A stretch of DNA of 64,000 nt from Symsagittifera roscoffensis (lineage: Eukaryota > Xenacoelomorpha > Acoela > Convolutidae), in the NCBI RefSeq assembly GCF_963678635.1, contig NC_087069.1, forward strand, positions 50,602,938 through 50,666,937, written 5' to 3'. A program made the position numbers and the translations under genes. The notes under the pieces were generated by a model, which saw only the letters and a list, made by a program, of their open reading frames with translations, was not told where the DNA came from and ran no database searches. This document shows, one piece after another, positions 44,101 to 52,050 of the stretch. The first letter of the stretch is position 1. Each line of letters starts with the position of its first letter.

Positions 44101-45206
44101 TGAAAAGACCTTAATATTTTTATTCCCAAGCAGAACAAAAAAAAATTGCCCATTGATCCAGTTCTCCTTAATTAGGATGGTGAGATAACTTAACAAAACT
44201 TTAAGCCTAAGTTGTGTTTGAAATAAACAGATATTCATGGTGATTGCTTAAGATATTCATAATTTATTGCAATTCGCATGTTGAAGTATGTTGAAACCCC
44301 GGAAGAACTAATTTTTTTTACCGTTATTCTTTTTAAATGACGTTCTGTGAAATGTAGCTAGTAACTTCTATTAATTAATATCATGCAATTGTTTTGATTG
44401 TAGGGTTTTTTTTGCAACATTTTTTCATCAAAAATACTATAAAAAACATGTTACGATACCTTAGACATTTCATCCGTCTGGGTTTCCTTCGAATATATGA
44501 GAAATATTTCCGAAGTAATCATAGGAGTTTGATTTTTGAGGCTCTCATATGTGAATTCGCGATCATGGCTTCAGAAAAAAAAAACGCTCAAATGAAGAAC
44601 TTTTATGTAATTGACCTTGTTGCTGCGGTAGTTCAAAGCTACAAAGGTGCCGATACTAAAAAGGTTTTCAACAGTGCCGTGAATCGATGATTTTCTGCAG
44701 TGTTGAACAAAATTTTATTTTTCGGCCTTGTTGCACTAATATATTGCCTCATTCTCAATTAGTCTCAAATGTTTTTGGATAAACGTTTGCAATCAGTAAT
44801 TTTGTGAAAGTGAATCATGCAAAAAAGACCAAAATTTGAACCAGCCAAACAAGCCTCAGTCTTGAAATTTATCAAAATTTTAGAGAAAAAAAATTTAAAA
44901 AGAAATACGGAGGAAAAAAATCAATTAGTTATGAAGAGTTTCGCGAACATTGAAATTTTGCAATTTTTCATCTAATTAGTAGTTTTATCGGGCCAATACC
45001 TGTCAGAATTACAATTCATTTTTATTTTAAAACTCTCAGCATTTCTTGTCATTACTTTTTTTTCAGCTGAAATGGAACAAACTCTCTCAGAAGTTAATGA
45101 GAAGTGTCACAAGATTGAAAGTATGTTGGAGACACTAGTCATGGAAATGAGTAAAAGTAATCATTCAGCACCACTGCAGATGTCGGATGTGGTACTGAAA
45201 CGATAA
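28869..45206 (+). CDS. TRPM-like cation channel gene B (14 exons, two frame lesions)
   Basis: Inverted paralogue of gene A. Exons are 28869-29189, 29371-29527, 29613-29739, 32966-33119, 33376-33717, 34923-36119, 36517-36655, 37431-37504, 37706-37864, 38096-38263, 38420-38633, 38913-39063, 39477-39592 and 45067-45206. Together they code for about 1,150 residues, a normal length for TRPMs without a C-terminal enzyme domain. The order is a SLOG-type N-terminus, melastatin helices, S1-S6 with pore, the TRP region and a C-terminal coiled coil. Lesions: a 5-bp duplication with an in-frame TAA in exon 2 (an acceptor 17 bp downstream would restore frame) and a +1 shift with TGA at 39,010 in exon 12. 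The intron after exon 7 has a GC donor. It is either a recent pseudogene or a functional gene with assembly indels. Conserved motifs elsewhere argue that any loss is recent. Confidence 0.88.
29371..29527 (+). CDS. Gene B exon 2, with 5-bp frameshifting duplication
   Basis: From the strong acceptor ctttttttag the phase-0 frame meets TAA at 29,389. Compared with gene A exon 2 (152 bp) this exon is 157 bp because TAAGA is tandemly duplicated (CTAAGATAAGACAAGG). Beyond it the correct frame reads RQGLQRVVATKGAWLITGGT. Using the AG at 29,386-29,387 as acceptor would remove 17 bases and restore the frame. Confidence 0.85.
29613..29739 (+). CDS. Gene B exon 3
   Basis: 127 bp, same as gene A. It encodes DQKVVIGIATWGTIPSHEKY and EAQYPKPQK. 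The acceptor is tgcatttcag and the donor is AGAAG|gtagat. Confidence 0.93.
30315..30530. mobile_element. Degenerate hAT-like repeat fragment in intron 3
   Basis: TTTTTTAGATCGACCAAATG and GCTCTCCCAAATCAC correspond to AGGTCGACCAAATTGATTT and GGTCTCCCAAAGCAC of the intact copy at 45,800. The terminal repeats are lost. Confidence 0.45.
31108..32058. mobile_element. Palindromic GCTTATCATAC-type element (intron 3 of gene B)
   Basis: GGTTGAC at 31,112 and GGTCAACCCGGG at 32,047 are candidate inverted ends. The interior has at least five alternating inverted modules of GCTTATCATACA and TGTATGATAAGCATTTTTT with ATGGAAAT linkers. These would form many hairpins. More modules with CTAGTCACACAATTT and TGTATGACTAGCAT continue at 32,485-32,750, perhaps a related unit. 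Confidence 0.55.
32966..33119 (+). CDS. Gene B exon 4
   Basis: 154 bp, phase 0 start (acttcag|GAGGTG) and phase 1 end (AGAG|gttcat). It encodes VGLDPNHTHFILVDDGGHEY and a charged tail. It is too short for the usual ORF threshold but clearly paired with gene A exon 4. Confidence 0.9.
33376..33717 (+). CDS. Gene B exon 5: SLOG-like segment
   Basis: 342 bp. It encodes VPIVCVMVEGGLGTIDTVWN and NNTPCVVIKGTGRCADLLAF. One difference from gene A is VEGGL in place of VEGGP. The acceptor is tttttgcag and the donor is CCTG|gtatgt. Confidence 0.92.
34036..34250 (-). mobile_element. HINE-like copy K, 5'-truncated fragment
   Basis: AACTGCTCGTATCAGAGCAG and AATGATCCGACTCTT match the family 3' end read in reverse. 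The terminal hairpin is degenerate. The other end cannot be placed. Confidence 0.5.
34288..34508 (+). mobile_element. tRNA-derived SINE, copy 2 (intron 5 of gene B)
   Basis: The tRNA-like head (GTGTAAGTGGTTAAGTCTCC and GGATGCTCTAGGCCCACC) is followed by the same body as copy 1. Shared body segments include GTAATGAGCTGTACAGCTCG and TTGGTCCTTTCCCTCGTGG. Box A and box B are mutated, so it is an older, probably silent copy. Confidence 0.82.
34923..36119 (+). CDS. Gene B exon 6: melastatin helices through S1
   Basis: 1,197 bp, acceptor aaattttag and donor GAAG|gtaatc. It encodes DLDKAVLQTLLEMGGLDDGK, QLYFSLLWNRHDMAADIM, FVYSLLFVRPEASEYFWED and S1 (APVITFTLNVIATLLFLILF). A Lys/Ser-rich insert (about residues 140-180 of the exon) is longer than in gene A. 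It joins what is split into two exons in gene A. Confidence 0.93.
36517..36655 (+). CDS. Gene B exon 7: S2 helix, GC splice donor
   Basis: 139 bp, same as gene A exon 8. It encodes FWMLTLALEEIRQFIIIS and STKRRLAVFFENR. The exon end AACAG is followed by gcaagt, a consensus GC-AG donor. Gene A has gtaact at this site. Confidence 0.9.
36872..37270 (-). mobile_element. HINE-like copy L, strongly decayed
   Basis: AACAAGACTGCTTGTATTAG marks the 3' end in reverse, and ATCGCGCGGTAAATTTTA with GAAATGGCAACTTTCAAACC matches the family's middle. The hairpin is lost. It lies in intron 7 of gene B. Confidence 0.5.
37431..37504 (+). CDS. Gene B exon 8: S3 helix
   Basis: 74 bp. It encodes WNAVDILALILFASGLVMRA. 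Asn and Asp three apart match the S3 pair of Ca2+-gated TRPMs. The acceptor is aattatag and the donor is TGGG|gtaaga. Confidence 0.92.
37706..37864 (+). CDS. Gene B exon 9: S4, S4-S5 linker
   Basis: 159 bp. It encodes LLNVAHGFYVVTLILYFIRF and SMNIYLGPKIVMISKMLNDV. The acceptor is ccgtctttag and the donor is CTCG|gtaaga. Confidence 0.93.
38096..38263 (+). CDS. Gene B exon 10: pore helix and filter
   Basis: 168 bp. It encodes VYLVAYGIAVQSIIYP and IPWGVFFRSFFEMLGDPNFE. The filter by position is L-G-D. The acceptor is attacag and the donor is AAAG|gtaaga. Confidence 0.93.
38420..38633 (+). CDS. Gene B exon 11: S6 and TRP-helix start
   Basis: 214 bp. It encodes SEAPWPFEDCPNEKNTV, S6 (MLFTNVLLLNLLIAIFNN) and DDVNKESNVYWKFQVFLVTN. 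Where many TRPMs have Arg after YWKFQ, gene B has Val and gene A Met. The donor is ATCG|gtaagt. Confidence 0.94.
38913..39063 (+). CDS. Gene B exon 12: post-TRP helix, +1 frame shift
   Basis: The exon opens with PWLPPPFIILSHI, a conserved TRPM motif, and closes in another frame with IIESPKEKDLEKLEKWEDIR, also typical. The first frame stops at TGA 39,010-39,012. The exon is 151 bp where 3n is needed, so one extra base (or two missing) lies at about 38,975-39,010, possibly in the A-run near 38,974. Confidence 0.85.
39477..39592 (+). CDS. Gene B exon 13: C-terminal coiled coil
   Basis: 116 bp with acceptor aatttcag and donor AAAG|gtttgc. It encodes AKEFASLTETQLQANIEERV, a charged heptad-like helix. 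TRPM channels have a tetrameric coiled coil at this place. Confidence 0.85.
40183..40470 (-). mobile_element. HINE-like copy J (same subtype as copy A)
   Basis: GCAAGACTGATAGTATATCA and TTAATTCATATCGAATCGTT mirror the 3' half of the copy at 491-973, as does AACGCTCTCAGCAGAATGAA further in. It is 5'-truncated and its hairpin is degraded. Confidence 0.6.
40806..41932. mobile_element. TIR element with TTATAATCGATTATAA-array core
   Basis: Left ACCCGCATTCAAGTTTTGG and right GAAATTTGGGTGCGGGT are imperfect inverted ends sharing ACCCGCA. The core holds dozens of GATTATAATCGATTATAAT-like palindromes, dense at 40,850-41,210 and 41,640-41,880. The end motif links it to 6,889-7,892 and to the array at 53,220. 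Confidence 0.6.
42148..42670 (+). mobile_element. HINE-like copy H
   Basis: TTTTCGATTTTCCTAATGAA opens a degenerate 5' end. The internal blocks (TGATCATTTTTTTGGAAAG, AACGCGTAAGCGGAG) and the 3' end AGGCAGTCGGAACATTCTGA are clear. The hairpin is eroded to GCCAAGTCCCCTGA. It lies in intron 13 of gene B. Confidence 0.68.
43095..43230 (+). CDS. Possible alternative exon in intron 13 of gene B
   Basis: Acceptor cgtcatag and donor GGAG|gtacag enclose an open 136-bp segment encoding MIEEMFEDGSLALGCKNN and FLTLQAGYRAFWR. The start phase fits exon 13, but the end phase then meets TGA at once in exon 14. It would act as a truncating exon, or it belongs to something else. I do not recognise it. Confidence 0.3.
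44404..44690 (+). CDS. Unrecognised ORF, possible alternative terminal exon
   Basis: The open frame contains RYLRHFIRLGFLRIYEKYFR, EALICEFAIMASEKK and FYVIDLVAAVVQSYKGADTK, then stops at 44,690. The tag acceptor at 44,403 would fit exon 13 in phase. Part of the following sequence (GTTGAACAAAATTTTATTTT) recurs near 52,990, so it may belong to a dispersed repeat. Confidence 0.3.
45067..45206 (+). CDS. Gene B exon 14: terminal coiled-coil exon and stop
   Basis: Acceptor tttttttcag; phase 1, matching exon 13. It encodes EMEQTLSEVNEKCHKIESML and ETLVMEMSKSN and stops at TAA 45,204. The helix continues the coiled coil of exon 13. There is no NUDT9-H or kinase domain. A candidate poly(A) signal ATTAAA lies at 45,271. 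Confidence 0.8.
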
Positions 45207-45270
45207 ATCAATTGAATTTACTGTAAATATTGTAGTGTTTGTAAATACAGACATCAAAGTTAATAACAGA

Positions 45271-45276
45271 ATTAAA
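45271..45276 (+). terminator. Candidate poly(A) signal of gene B
   Basis: ATTAAA, a common variant signal, lies 65 bp after the stop codon and just before a MITE. No AATAAA is nearer. Cleavage and downstream elements were not determined. Confidence 0.35.
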
Positions 45277-45288
45277 CTTTAGATAAAC

Positions 45289-45495
45289 GGATCTACTTAA
45301 GAATGCCCCCCCCCTTTGGTATCTACTTAAGAATTGCCACCCCTTTTAATAAAAGCAGTAAATTAGCACTAAGCTTTCCATTGAGAATTAGAATTTTGCT
45401 GCATTCTGATTGGTCGAAAATGCGTCATTTTAATCAACTTAACAATTGCCCACCCCATTTATTAAAAGGGGGAGGGGTAATTGTTAAGTAGATCC
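45289..45495. mobile_element. MITE with perfect 8-bp target duplication AGATAAAC
   Basis: Ends GGATCTACTTAAG and TTAAGTAGATCC are inverted repeats, extended by CCCC/TTTTAATAAAAG-type inner repeats. AGATAAAC flanks both sides exactly (45,281-45,288 and 45,496-45,503). The length is 207 bp. An 8-bp duplication suggests a hAT-type transposase. It sits 82 bp downstream of the gene B stop. Confidence 0.85.
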
Positions 45496-45799
45496 AGATA
45501 AACTTACCAGGAAAAAATTTTCAACATTTTCGAAACGCCGAGGCATAATCAATGAATCTGCAGATATTTGAGATTGAGTAAATTTTTGCAACATGCTGAA
45601 TCGACATTTTGGTGAAAATACATTCGAGCAGAAAAATTGCATTGCTTTTTTTTGGAATTAAAACTTTTTAAAGATAGAACCCTTTTGTGAAAACGATAAA
45701 TCAAAACTGAAGAAAAATATTGATAGAATGATGAAAACAGCTGGCTGAAACTGGTACAACATTCACTTGAAAACTCTGATGTATTCAAAATGAAGGAAC

Positions 45800-46242
45800 C
45801 AGGGGCGGATCTAGGATTTTCTCGAGGGGGGGGCGGATTTTCAAAAAATTTTCCAAAATTTTGACGACTTTTTTTTTTTTTAGGTCGACCAAATTGATTT
45901 TTCGAGGTCTCCCAAAGCACTCTTTTGCCCCTATTTTGGCAAAATTTTCTGCGCCGCAGGCAAATTTTTAAAAAAACAGTCAAAAAAGCCGTTTTTGGGC
46001 ACTTTTTGAAAAATTTTGACAAAAAAATAGCGTTTTTTTTTGGCGCGCGCTCCCCCTCAAAGTTAGTATATATTGGCGCCAAAGGCGCCTTTAAAAAAAT
46101 TTTAGGGTCGGTCGGCCAAAAATGGATTTCTGAAAAAGTATCAAAGGGGGGACCCTTTGGGTCGGCAGGGGGTCGAATCCCTGAGGGGGGGGGGGGGGGC
46201 GTCCGCCCCCCCGCCCCCCCCCCCCCCCTAAATCCGCCCCTG
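45800..46242 (+). mobile_element. Non-autonomous hAT-like element with 8-bp target duplication
   Basis: Ends CAGGGGCGGATCTAGG and TAAATCCGCCCCTG, with perfect flanking GAAGGAAC (45,792-45,799 and 46,243-46,250). It is an inverted relative of 2,420-2,849: shared blocks are TTTTCTCGAGGGGG, AGGTCGACCAAATTGATTT and GGTCGAATCCCTGAGG. Long G- and C-runs near 46,180-46,230 may be unreliable in the assembly. It has no transposase. Confidence 0.88.
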
Positions 46243-46250
46243 GAAGGAAC

Positions 46251-47366
46251 AGAAAAGAAAAAGTTATTAACTTACTAGAAATTTTTTTTGATTAAGGAGG
46301 TTTATTTTGCAAGTGAAGTCTATCTGGGATGGTTTTGCAGTATTGAGGCTATCGTGGAAAAATCTCGAAAGATTGAGGAAATCCAGATTTTGAGGAATTC
46401 AGGATCTTGCAATAAAATCGTCTTCGAAATTTTTTCATTGAAGTTATTCTGACCACCACAAAAACACCATGAAGATTATATTTGACAATTGTCTCAAAGA
46501 TTGACAATGTCTCAATGACAACTTTCAAAAATACTCATCTTTCAAATTTATTGGAAAGTTTTTCTAGTTTTGCAACTCTGACCGATGAAAATGATTTTGC
46601 CATGTTTTTTCACTTATTAATTATAAAAATAGTCATATAGCTTGAGATGTTTAACATAGGCACGATTAAAAACCATGTTTACCCTGGTCTTTACCCATTT
46701 TTTCCGTTTGCTTGTTTCTGGTTTTATTTGAATCTCACAACTTGTTAACTGCATTACTTTTATCTAACGAAAATACTATGAAATGTCTAGCGCAAAGATC
46801 TATTTTTTTAAGAAATTTTTTTTAGGTCTTGCTAAAACAAAAAATTTGAAAGATATCAAAAGAGATTACTAGAATAATAGTCTTCTCAGAATTACCTAGC
46901 ATAACCTTTTAAAAAAAGGTATCGTCTTCTTAAGAAAATTGCAAGACTCTTGCAAGATCTTGCAAGATAGCTTTTCTTGATCAACTTGGCAACAGTTAAA
47001 GACTGCCAAAATTTGTTAGTTTTTCTAATTCCGTTTTTGTATTTTGTGATGAAATTTTATTGTAATTAAATGTAATATTTCATTGTAGAAAAAAATTTTC
47101 TATGCTTTGTTCAAAACGTCGACTATGCGTTCAAGTTTGCTCTTCATATAGTTTTCTTAAAAATTCAGTACACCGGCATAAAGCACTCTTATTATAGTAG
47201 ATAAATTCAGATCTGATGAAACTTTGAGTTGATTCTGTTAGTTTTTTCTAAGTCAAAAATTCTCATTCCCTGATTGAAGTCGCAGAGCTAATCGGTACTG
47301 TTCCAGTAAATGTAAACAACATCATTAAAAGTTGCAGAGCTGTAAGTTAAATCAAACAAACACAAT
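46251..47366. other. Spacer, no gene seen
   Basis: AT-rich sequence with a short GCAAGA(C/T)CTTGCAAGA duplication at about 46,940-46,970. No supported ORF or RNA gene. Confidence 0.4.
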
Positions 47367-47912
47367 ACCCCGGGTTGACGTCCATGAAAGAAAAATGCTT
47401 GTCATACCATTTCATCTATGGCGACTATGGAAAAAATGCTTGTCATACAATTTTCATACAAAATTTAAAAACTGTTTTAAACGGTTTTTGAGAAATACTT
47501 ATGTTCTATTTCCATCTTTTGAATCTTTCTGTTAAAAAAAACTTGATTATAAATTTGGTCAAAAAATGCTTGTCATAATATTTTCATATATGAAAGTTGT
47601 ATGATAAGCCTTTTGCTATTGAAAAAAAGTTAATTTAACGATGTTTCTGTTTAAATTTACATGACTTTTAAAAAAATTGTATTGAAAGAATGCATTTTGA
47701 TTCTCAAAAACAACTTGATTTTAATTTTGGTCAAAAGAATGCTTATCATACAATTTCATCGTATGGAAAAAATAACTGTCATAATATTTTATAGTATGGA
47801 AAAATTTCTTATCATGATATTTTCATTGTGTTTTTTTGGTCTATGAAATAGTATGATAAGCTTTTTTTCATAATATGAAATAGTATGATAAGCATTTCTT
47901 GTCAACCCGGGT
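47367..47912. mobile_element. Palindromic GCTTGTCATAC-type element, best-defined copy
   Basis: Left ACCCCGGGTTGACGTCC and right GTCAACCCGGGT are inverted ends. Inside, modules ATGCTTGTCATACAATTTTC and GTATGATAAGC alternate in orientation (47,396, 47,435, 47,567, 47,600, 47,740, 47,846, 47,885), separated by ATGGAAAAA linkers. No ORF of note is inside. Confidence 0.6.
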
Positions 47913-48149
47913 CGACTAGTATTAGTTTTAAATTAAAAACCAGAATTTTTGTCGCACTGGAGCTTTGATGTTCACGAGCAAGGTCATTAAAAATTGAACT
48001 TTCAGGTATAACTTGTGTTGTAGTTGTACGCTTGTCTGAGGTCTGCTTTATATTCTAGAATGTCACTAAAAAATTAAGGCGAAACAGTACAGAGGTTACT
48101 AACACCGCTAGAGAGCACTAAGGGCTCAAATCTCGGCGTGCATCTAAAA

Positions 48150-48620
48150 CAGGGGGGTTGAGAAATTAGACGACAAGCGAATTGGACGGATGCACATGAA
48201 AGGAAGTTAACCGATTTTGCAAAACTGCAATTGTGATGAAATAGACGAAAGTGAGAGAAAGATTAAAGTTGTTTGCAGACAAATTGTGTGAGAAAAATAA
48301 AGTTTTTTTGCCAACAACAGTTAAATTTTGTTGGCCAAAAATTGTACAAGTCAATCATGCATATTTTATTCAATTCGAATTTCTCCTGTTATATTCAGAC
48401 TTGACATTTTATGTTCATTTAAACTAATTGCTTTGATAGGAATTGACATTTTATTTTCTTTTTTTTTGTGAAACTTGACTCTTAGGAAATAATTTTGATG
48501 GCCTTTTTTTCATAGCTTTTTTGTCGAAAATGCCAAATCTGTAAAATGTAAGTTTCGTCTAATTTCGTTTTTGTAGCATCCGTCTAATTTGCTTATCGTC
48601 AAATTTCCTAGGCCCCCTAA
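48150..48620. mobile_element. MITE with about 40-bp terminal inverted repeats
   Basis: Left AGGGGGGTTGAGAAATTAG to GAATTGGACGGATGC and right GCATCCGTCTAATTTGC to TTTCCTAGGCCCCCT are inverse of each other with a few mismatches. No clear target duplication was found. There is no coding capacity. Confidence 0.7.
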
Positions 48621-49209
48621 TATTTATATGTGCCAGTACTGAATCAAAGAAACACAATTCGTTTTTCCCATCTCTGTTTTTTTAACAGAGCCATCTCAGT
48701 GTTAAAACGGTAGTTGTTCTCAAAAAATAAAAGTTTTGCATTATTCTTTTTTGTTTTCATCTCTGCAGCTAGTAAAATTGGCACTTTCGAGAGACTGTGA
48801 CAATATTGTTTCATAACTGATCCATTATTTGTTTATCAACATTCTGCACTGTGATCCCATTCCGGGTTGTTTCTAGAACTATGCGATAATTTTTTTAATG
48901 ATTTTTTGTTGATCAGACAACCAACGTAGAGCTTTTAAGCATTGATAAGTAAAGCGCTGCTTGAAATTAACCGGACAAAAACGAACAATTTTGCAAGCTT
49001 CAAATGCGTTTTTCTCAACTTGGCCTAACAAAAGACATAGAAAAGCAGAAAACAAAAGTTTATCAGAATTTGACCTGAAATTTTTCTATGCAATTTGTTT
49101 TACATAAGCTCGGAACCAACATTTTACACCAAAAATGGATCGTTTTGCGTTTTCTTAGTTTATCAAGAATTAAGCTGAAACTACCAAACTAATTGATTAG
49201 AAATTTAAA
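48621..49209. other. Spacer, no gene seen
   Basis: AT-rich, no ORF above background and no repeat boundary recognised. Confidence 0.4.
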
Positions 49210-49709
49210 CAAGACTGAATGTCCCGACTGCCTTTTAAGGTTTATGGAGCAGTAATAACATTTAAAAAAAAATGAAGAAAAACAAAATGAATTTTTTTTC
49301 TCTACAATTTGAGAAAATCATCTGCCTACACGCCATTTAAAATACAGAAGGATAAATTTTGCTCCTTTTAAGAAATAAATTGTGGCAAGTAAGCTTCTTT
49401 CAATCAATCTAGAACTATTATTAAGACAGATTAACTCTCGGCATACGCGTTAATAGCGCGAAATTTATCGCGCGTTAATTGTCCCAAGTTGGTCAAAATG
49501 GCAATTTTTATACCCCCGTAACTTTACGAAAACAGTTCTCACGCTGAAATATCTTTTCAAATTTGAGCCCAAGACAAAAATACTTTTCGAATCATGTAAA
49601 AAACAATTCCGTCAAAAAGGAATAGTTAAAAAGCCGAAGTTTGTCTGAAGAAAAAAACCCACCCCGAGCAGAAATATTCCGTTACTTTCGTATCGAAACT
49701 AGAAACAAT
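49210..49709 (-). mobile_element. HINE-like copy I, hairpin deleted
   Basis: In reverse it runs from TTTCGATACGAAAGTAACGG (49,697) through the ACGCGTTAATAGCGCG-type middle to AGGCAGTCGGGACATTCAG and TCTTG. The CAGGGC hairpin segment is missing, so the 3' end is shortened. Confidence 0.68.
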
Positions 49710-49837
49710 AAAAAAGCTTCTGGAATAGCCCAAAATCTTTTCAAAAAGGTAAAACCTCCGAAATTGTTCGAATTTCATTTTTAATTAAATATTTTGTGTT
49801 TTTATAGTTAGAACGATTTTTTTGTCTGTCAAGCAAA

Positions 49838-50051
49838 AATATATCATTACGAGGCCAAACTGTGCACTGGATAGGCGCACATTTTTCTGTCTGTATGTTC
49901 CTGGATTCCAGAGACAAGTCTTTAAACATGTGAAAATTTTGTCGGAACGATCAAAGAAAATGAAAGAACAAAGGAAAGAACAAAGGGAACGTCCTTGTTG
50001 TGGAATCCGCTTACAATGCACAAACTGCACACTTTGGCCTCGTAATGATTC
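49838..50051. mobile_element. Short MITE, TIR CATTACGAGGCCAAA family, copy 2
   Basis: Ends ATCATTACGAGGCCAAAC and TTTGGCCTCGTAATGAT are near-perfect inverted repeats of about 24 bp. The interior matches 4,720-4,922. No convincing target duplication beyond a few bases. Confidence 0.75.
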
Positions 50052-50108
50052 ATCTATATAGATTTTTCAAGATTCTTTTATGCATATTTTGATTTTAAAA
50101 CAGTATAG

Positions 50109-50242
50109 TGAAATTATCCGCATTGCGGCATTCTTATGAATTGAGTATAAGACGAATCATTGCTGAGAAAACCAAACGTGAAAACCGTCTTGCTGAAAAA
50201 ATTGAAATTCAAAAATACACGCATAATGTTATGATGGGATGA
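50109..50242 (+). CDS. Possible terminal exon or gene fragment, unrecognised
   Basis: After an AG (cagtatag) the frame reads VKLSALRHSYELSIRRII, then AEKTKRENRLAEKIEIQKYT and stops. It is a charged, probably helical segment. Codon-like composition makes chance less likely, but nothing upstream joins to it. Confidence 0.25.
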
Positions 50243-52050
50243 GAACTAAAATTACTTCGACTGAAATTGAGTACGCCGTGAATGCATGCGATCAATGATT
50301 TCGTTGCACTCTGATATAATAATGAGATTTTCGATTCGGCGAAGGAACATTTTCAAAAAAGTTTAACCAGAAATTTGTAAATTTGGGATGTTTCTACGGA
50401 TTTGATGGATTTTTATATTTACTTTTGAACTGATATGAAAGCCGGCAAGTAAATGCAAAAGTTTCTGGTTCTGACTTGTTCTGTTGGGTTAAGAATATTG
50501 CAGCTTTTGACCGCCAACACGTCACTTTGGCAAAGAAAACTCAATTAACTTATTGTTCCAACAATTTAAAAAATAGAGAAGAACTTTTGTATTCAAGTGT
50601 TTTTTTTTTCGTTCTCTTTTGTTTTATTTTCTGATTCTACAAATAACTATCGGAATGATTTGAGCGATATTTCATACTGAAGCCTTGGTCGGAATTCGAT
50701 TGACATCTAAAAAAATAAAAAAAATTTCTCCGTTTCGGATAAACCCCATTAGAATATTTGATTTTAGGTTTAGTTTCGAGCGAACAAGGTGTACGAGCAG
50801 GCCTATTTTGTTTGTCACCTAAAAAGATACCATAAATAATTATTGGATTGAGTCGAGTTGTATATCAGATTAAAGCCCTTTCAATCTTGATTAGAACGAC
50901 ATTAAAAATGTTTATTATCGTTCTATGCATGATTGAAGAGCTTCAATTTGATTGACCCCTCGACCTATTTATTTGTGGTAAACTTTTGGTTAAATTTTTC
51001 AATTGTGCTATTTTTTACTCACTTTATTCGCTCAAAACTAGACCTAGGATCAAAACTTCCAAGTGGTTTTTCTCGACACTGAGAAAGTTTTGCCCGATCT
51101 CTCAATGTTACAGTGACGGTCGTATTTACCTTAATTTTATGTTTTTTTTAGATGTTTTCAATATCACACGAGCAAAAAACAACACTCATGAGAAAACACA
51201 CAAGAAAATTGTGTACGTTTCTTTTTTAGGAATATGGTCGGAACCTTCTGTCTTACTTGCACAGCAACCGACTATCCTTAATTTTTTTTGACAACTCATT
51301 TTCATAATTCGATCAGAGCTCGTCCCAAACATGTGTGAAAATCTTTGATTGTTTTATGAACGGTGAAACTCTTGTCTTCCTCGTCTCTGAAACCATCACA
51401 GTCACTTTTTTCATTAATTCAGCTTAACTCCCATTATCGATTCAACCTAGGAGCATCCTTTTCTGCCACCACTGATATTGGAATAGGTCTGACAAGAGCG
51501 GAATTGTTACCATTGAGGTGACTCATTGAGTTCTAGCCTTCATCGGTGAAGGGTCGAATTCATACGAAGCTAGCAAGAAGTGGACTTTCAAGTGATCTTT
51601 TTGAAGTCTGTTGGGCATGTTTTCAGAACTCTGGGCTCAACCGTTATTGCACTTGGTGACATCTGAGACGAACATCCTCTGCTAATTTCGAGGAGAGCTT
51701 TGCTATCTCTGCAGCTCTTCGTTTTACAACTTGAAAGCTGTTTCGACAGTAAATTCCTCCGACAACGAAAAATCTTGTCTCTAAACTCTAAAATGTACTG
51801 TGGACTTTGTTTGATTATTACACTTTTATGAATTGGAACTTTTAAAAATGGTCAAAAAATTCATTTAAAATTGGTTTATGAAGTGAAAAGTTTTTTAAAC
51901 AAAAATCAAATTTGCCTGATTGTTTTATTTTATCAATTGCCGAAGATAAACACATTCAAATTTTTCATTTTAAAAATTTTTTGGACAAAATTTAAATTAG
52001 CAAGATAGGATAAGCTGCACATTGCCAAAAAAAAACAAGGAAAACCGTTC
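50243..52050. other. Spacer, no supported gene
   Basis: Mostly AT-rich. A block at about 51,430-51,780 is somewhat richer in G and C, but neither strand gives an open frame longer than chance. It may be a gene relic. Confidence 0.35.

Noticed and set aside
45549-46278. ORFs of 177 and 117 codons rich in Arg, Gly and Pro
   Set aside because: They read through the G/C runs of the non-autonomous hAT-like element and recur only as repeat sequence.
48080-48150. Possible tRNA or SINE head (CAGAGGTTACTAACACCG ... GGGCTCAAATCTCGG)
   Set aside because: Box-like motifs are present but acceptor and anticodon stems do not form and no second copy was found.
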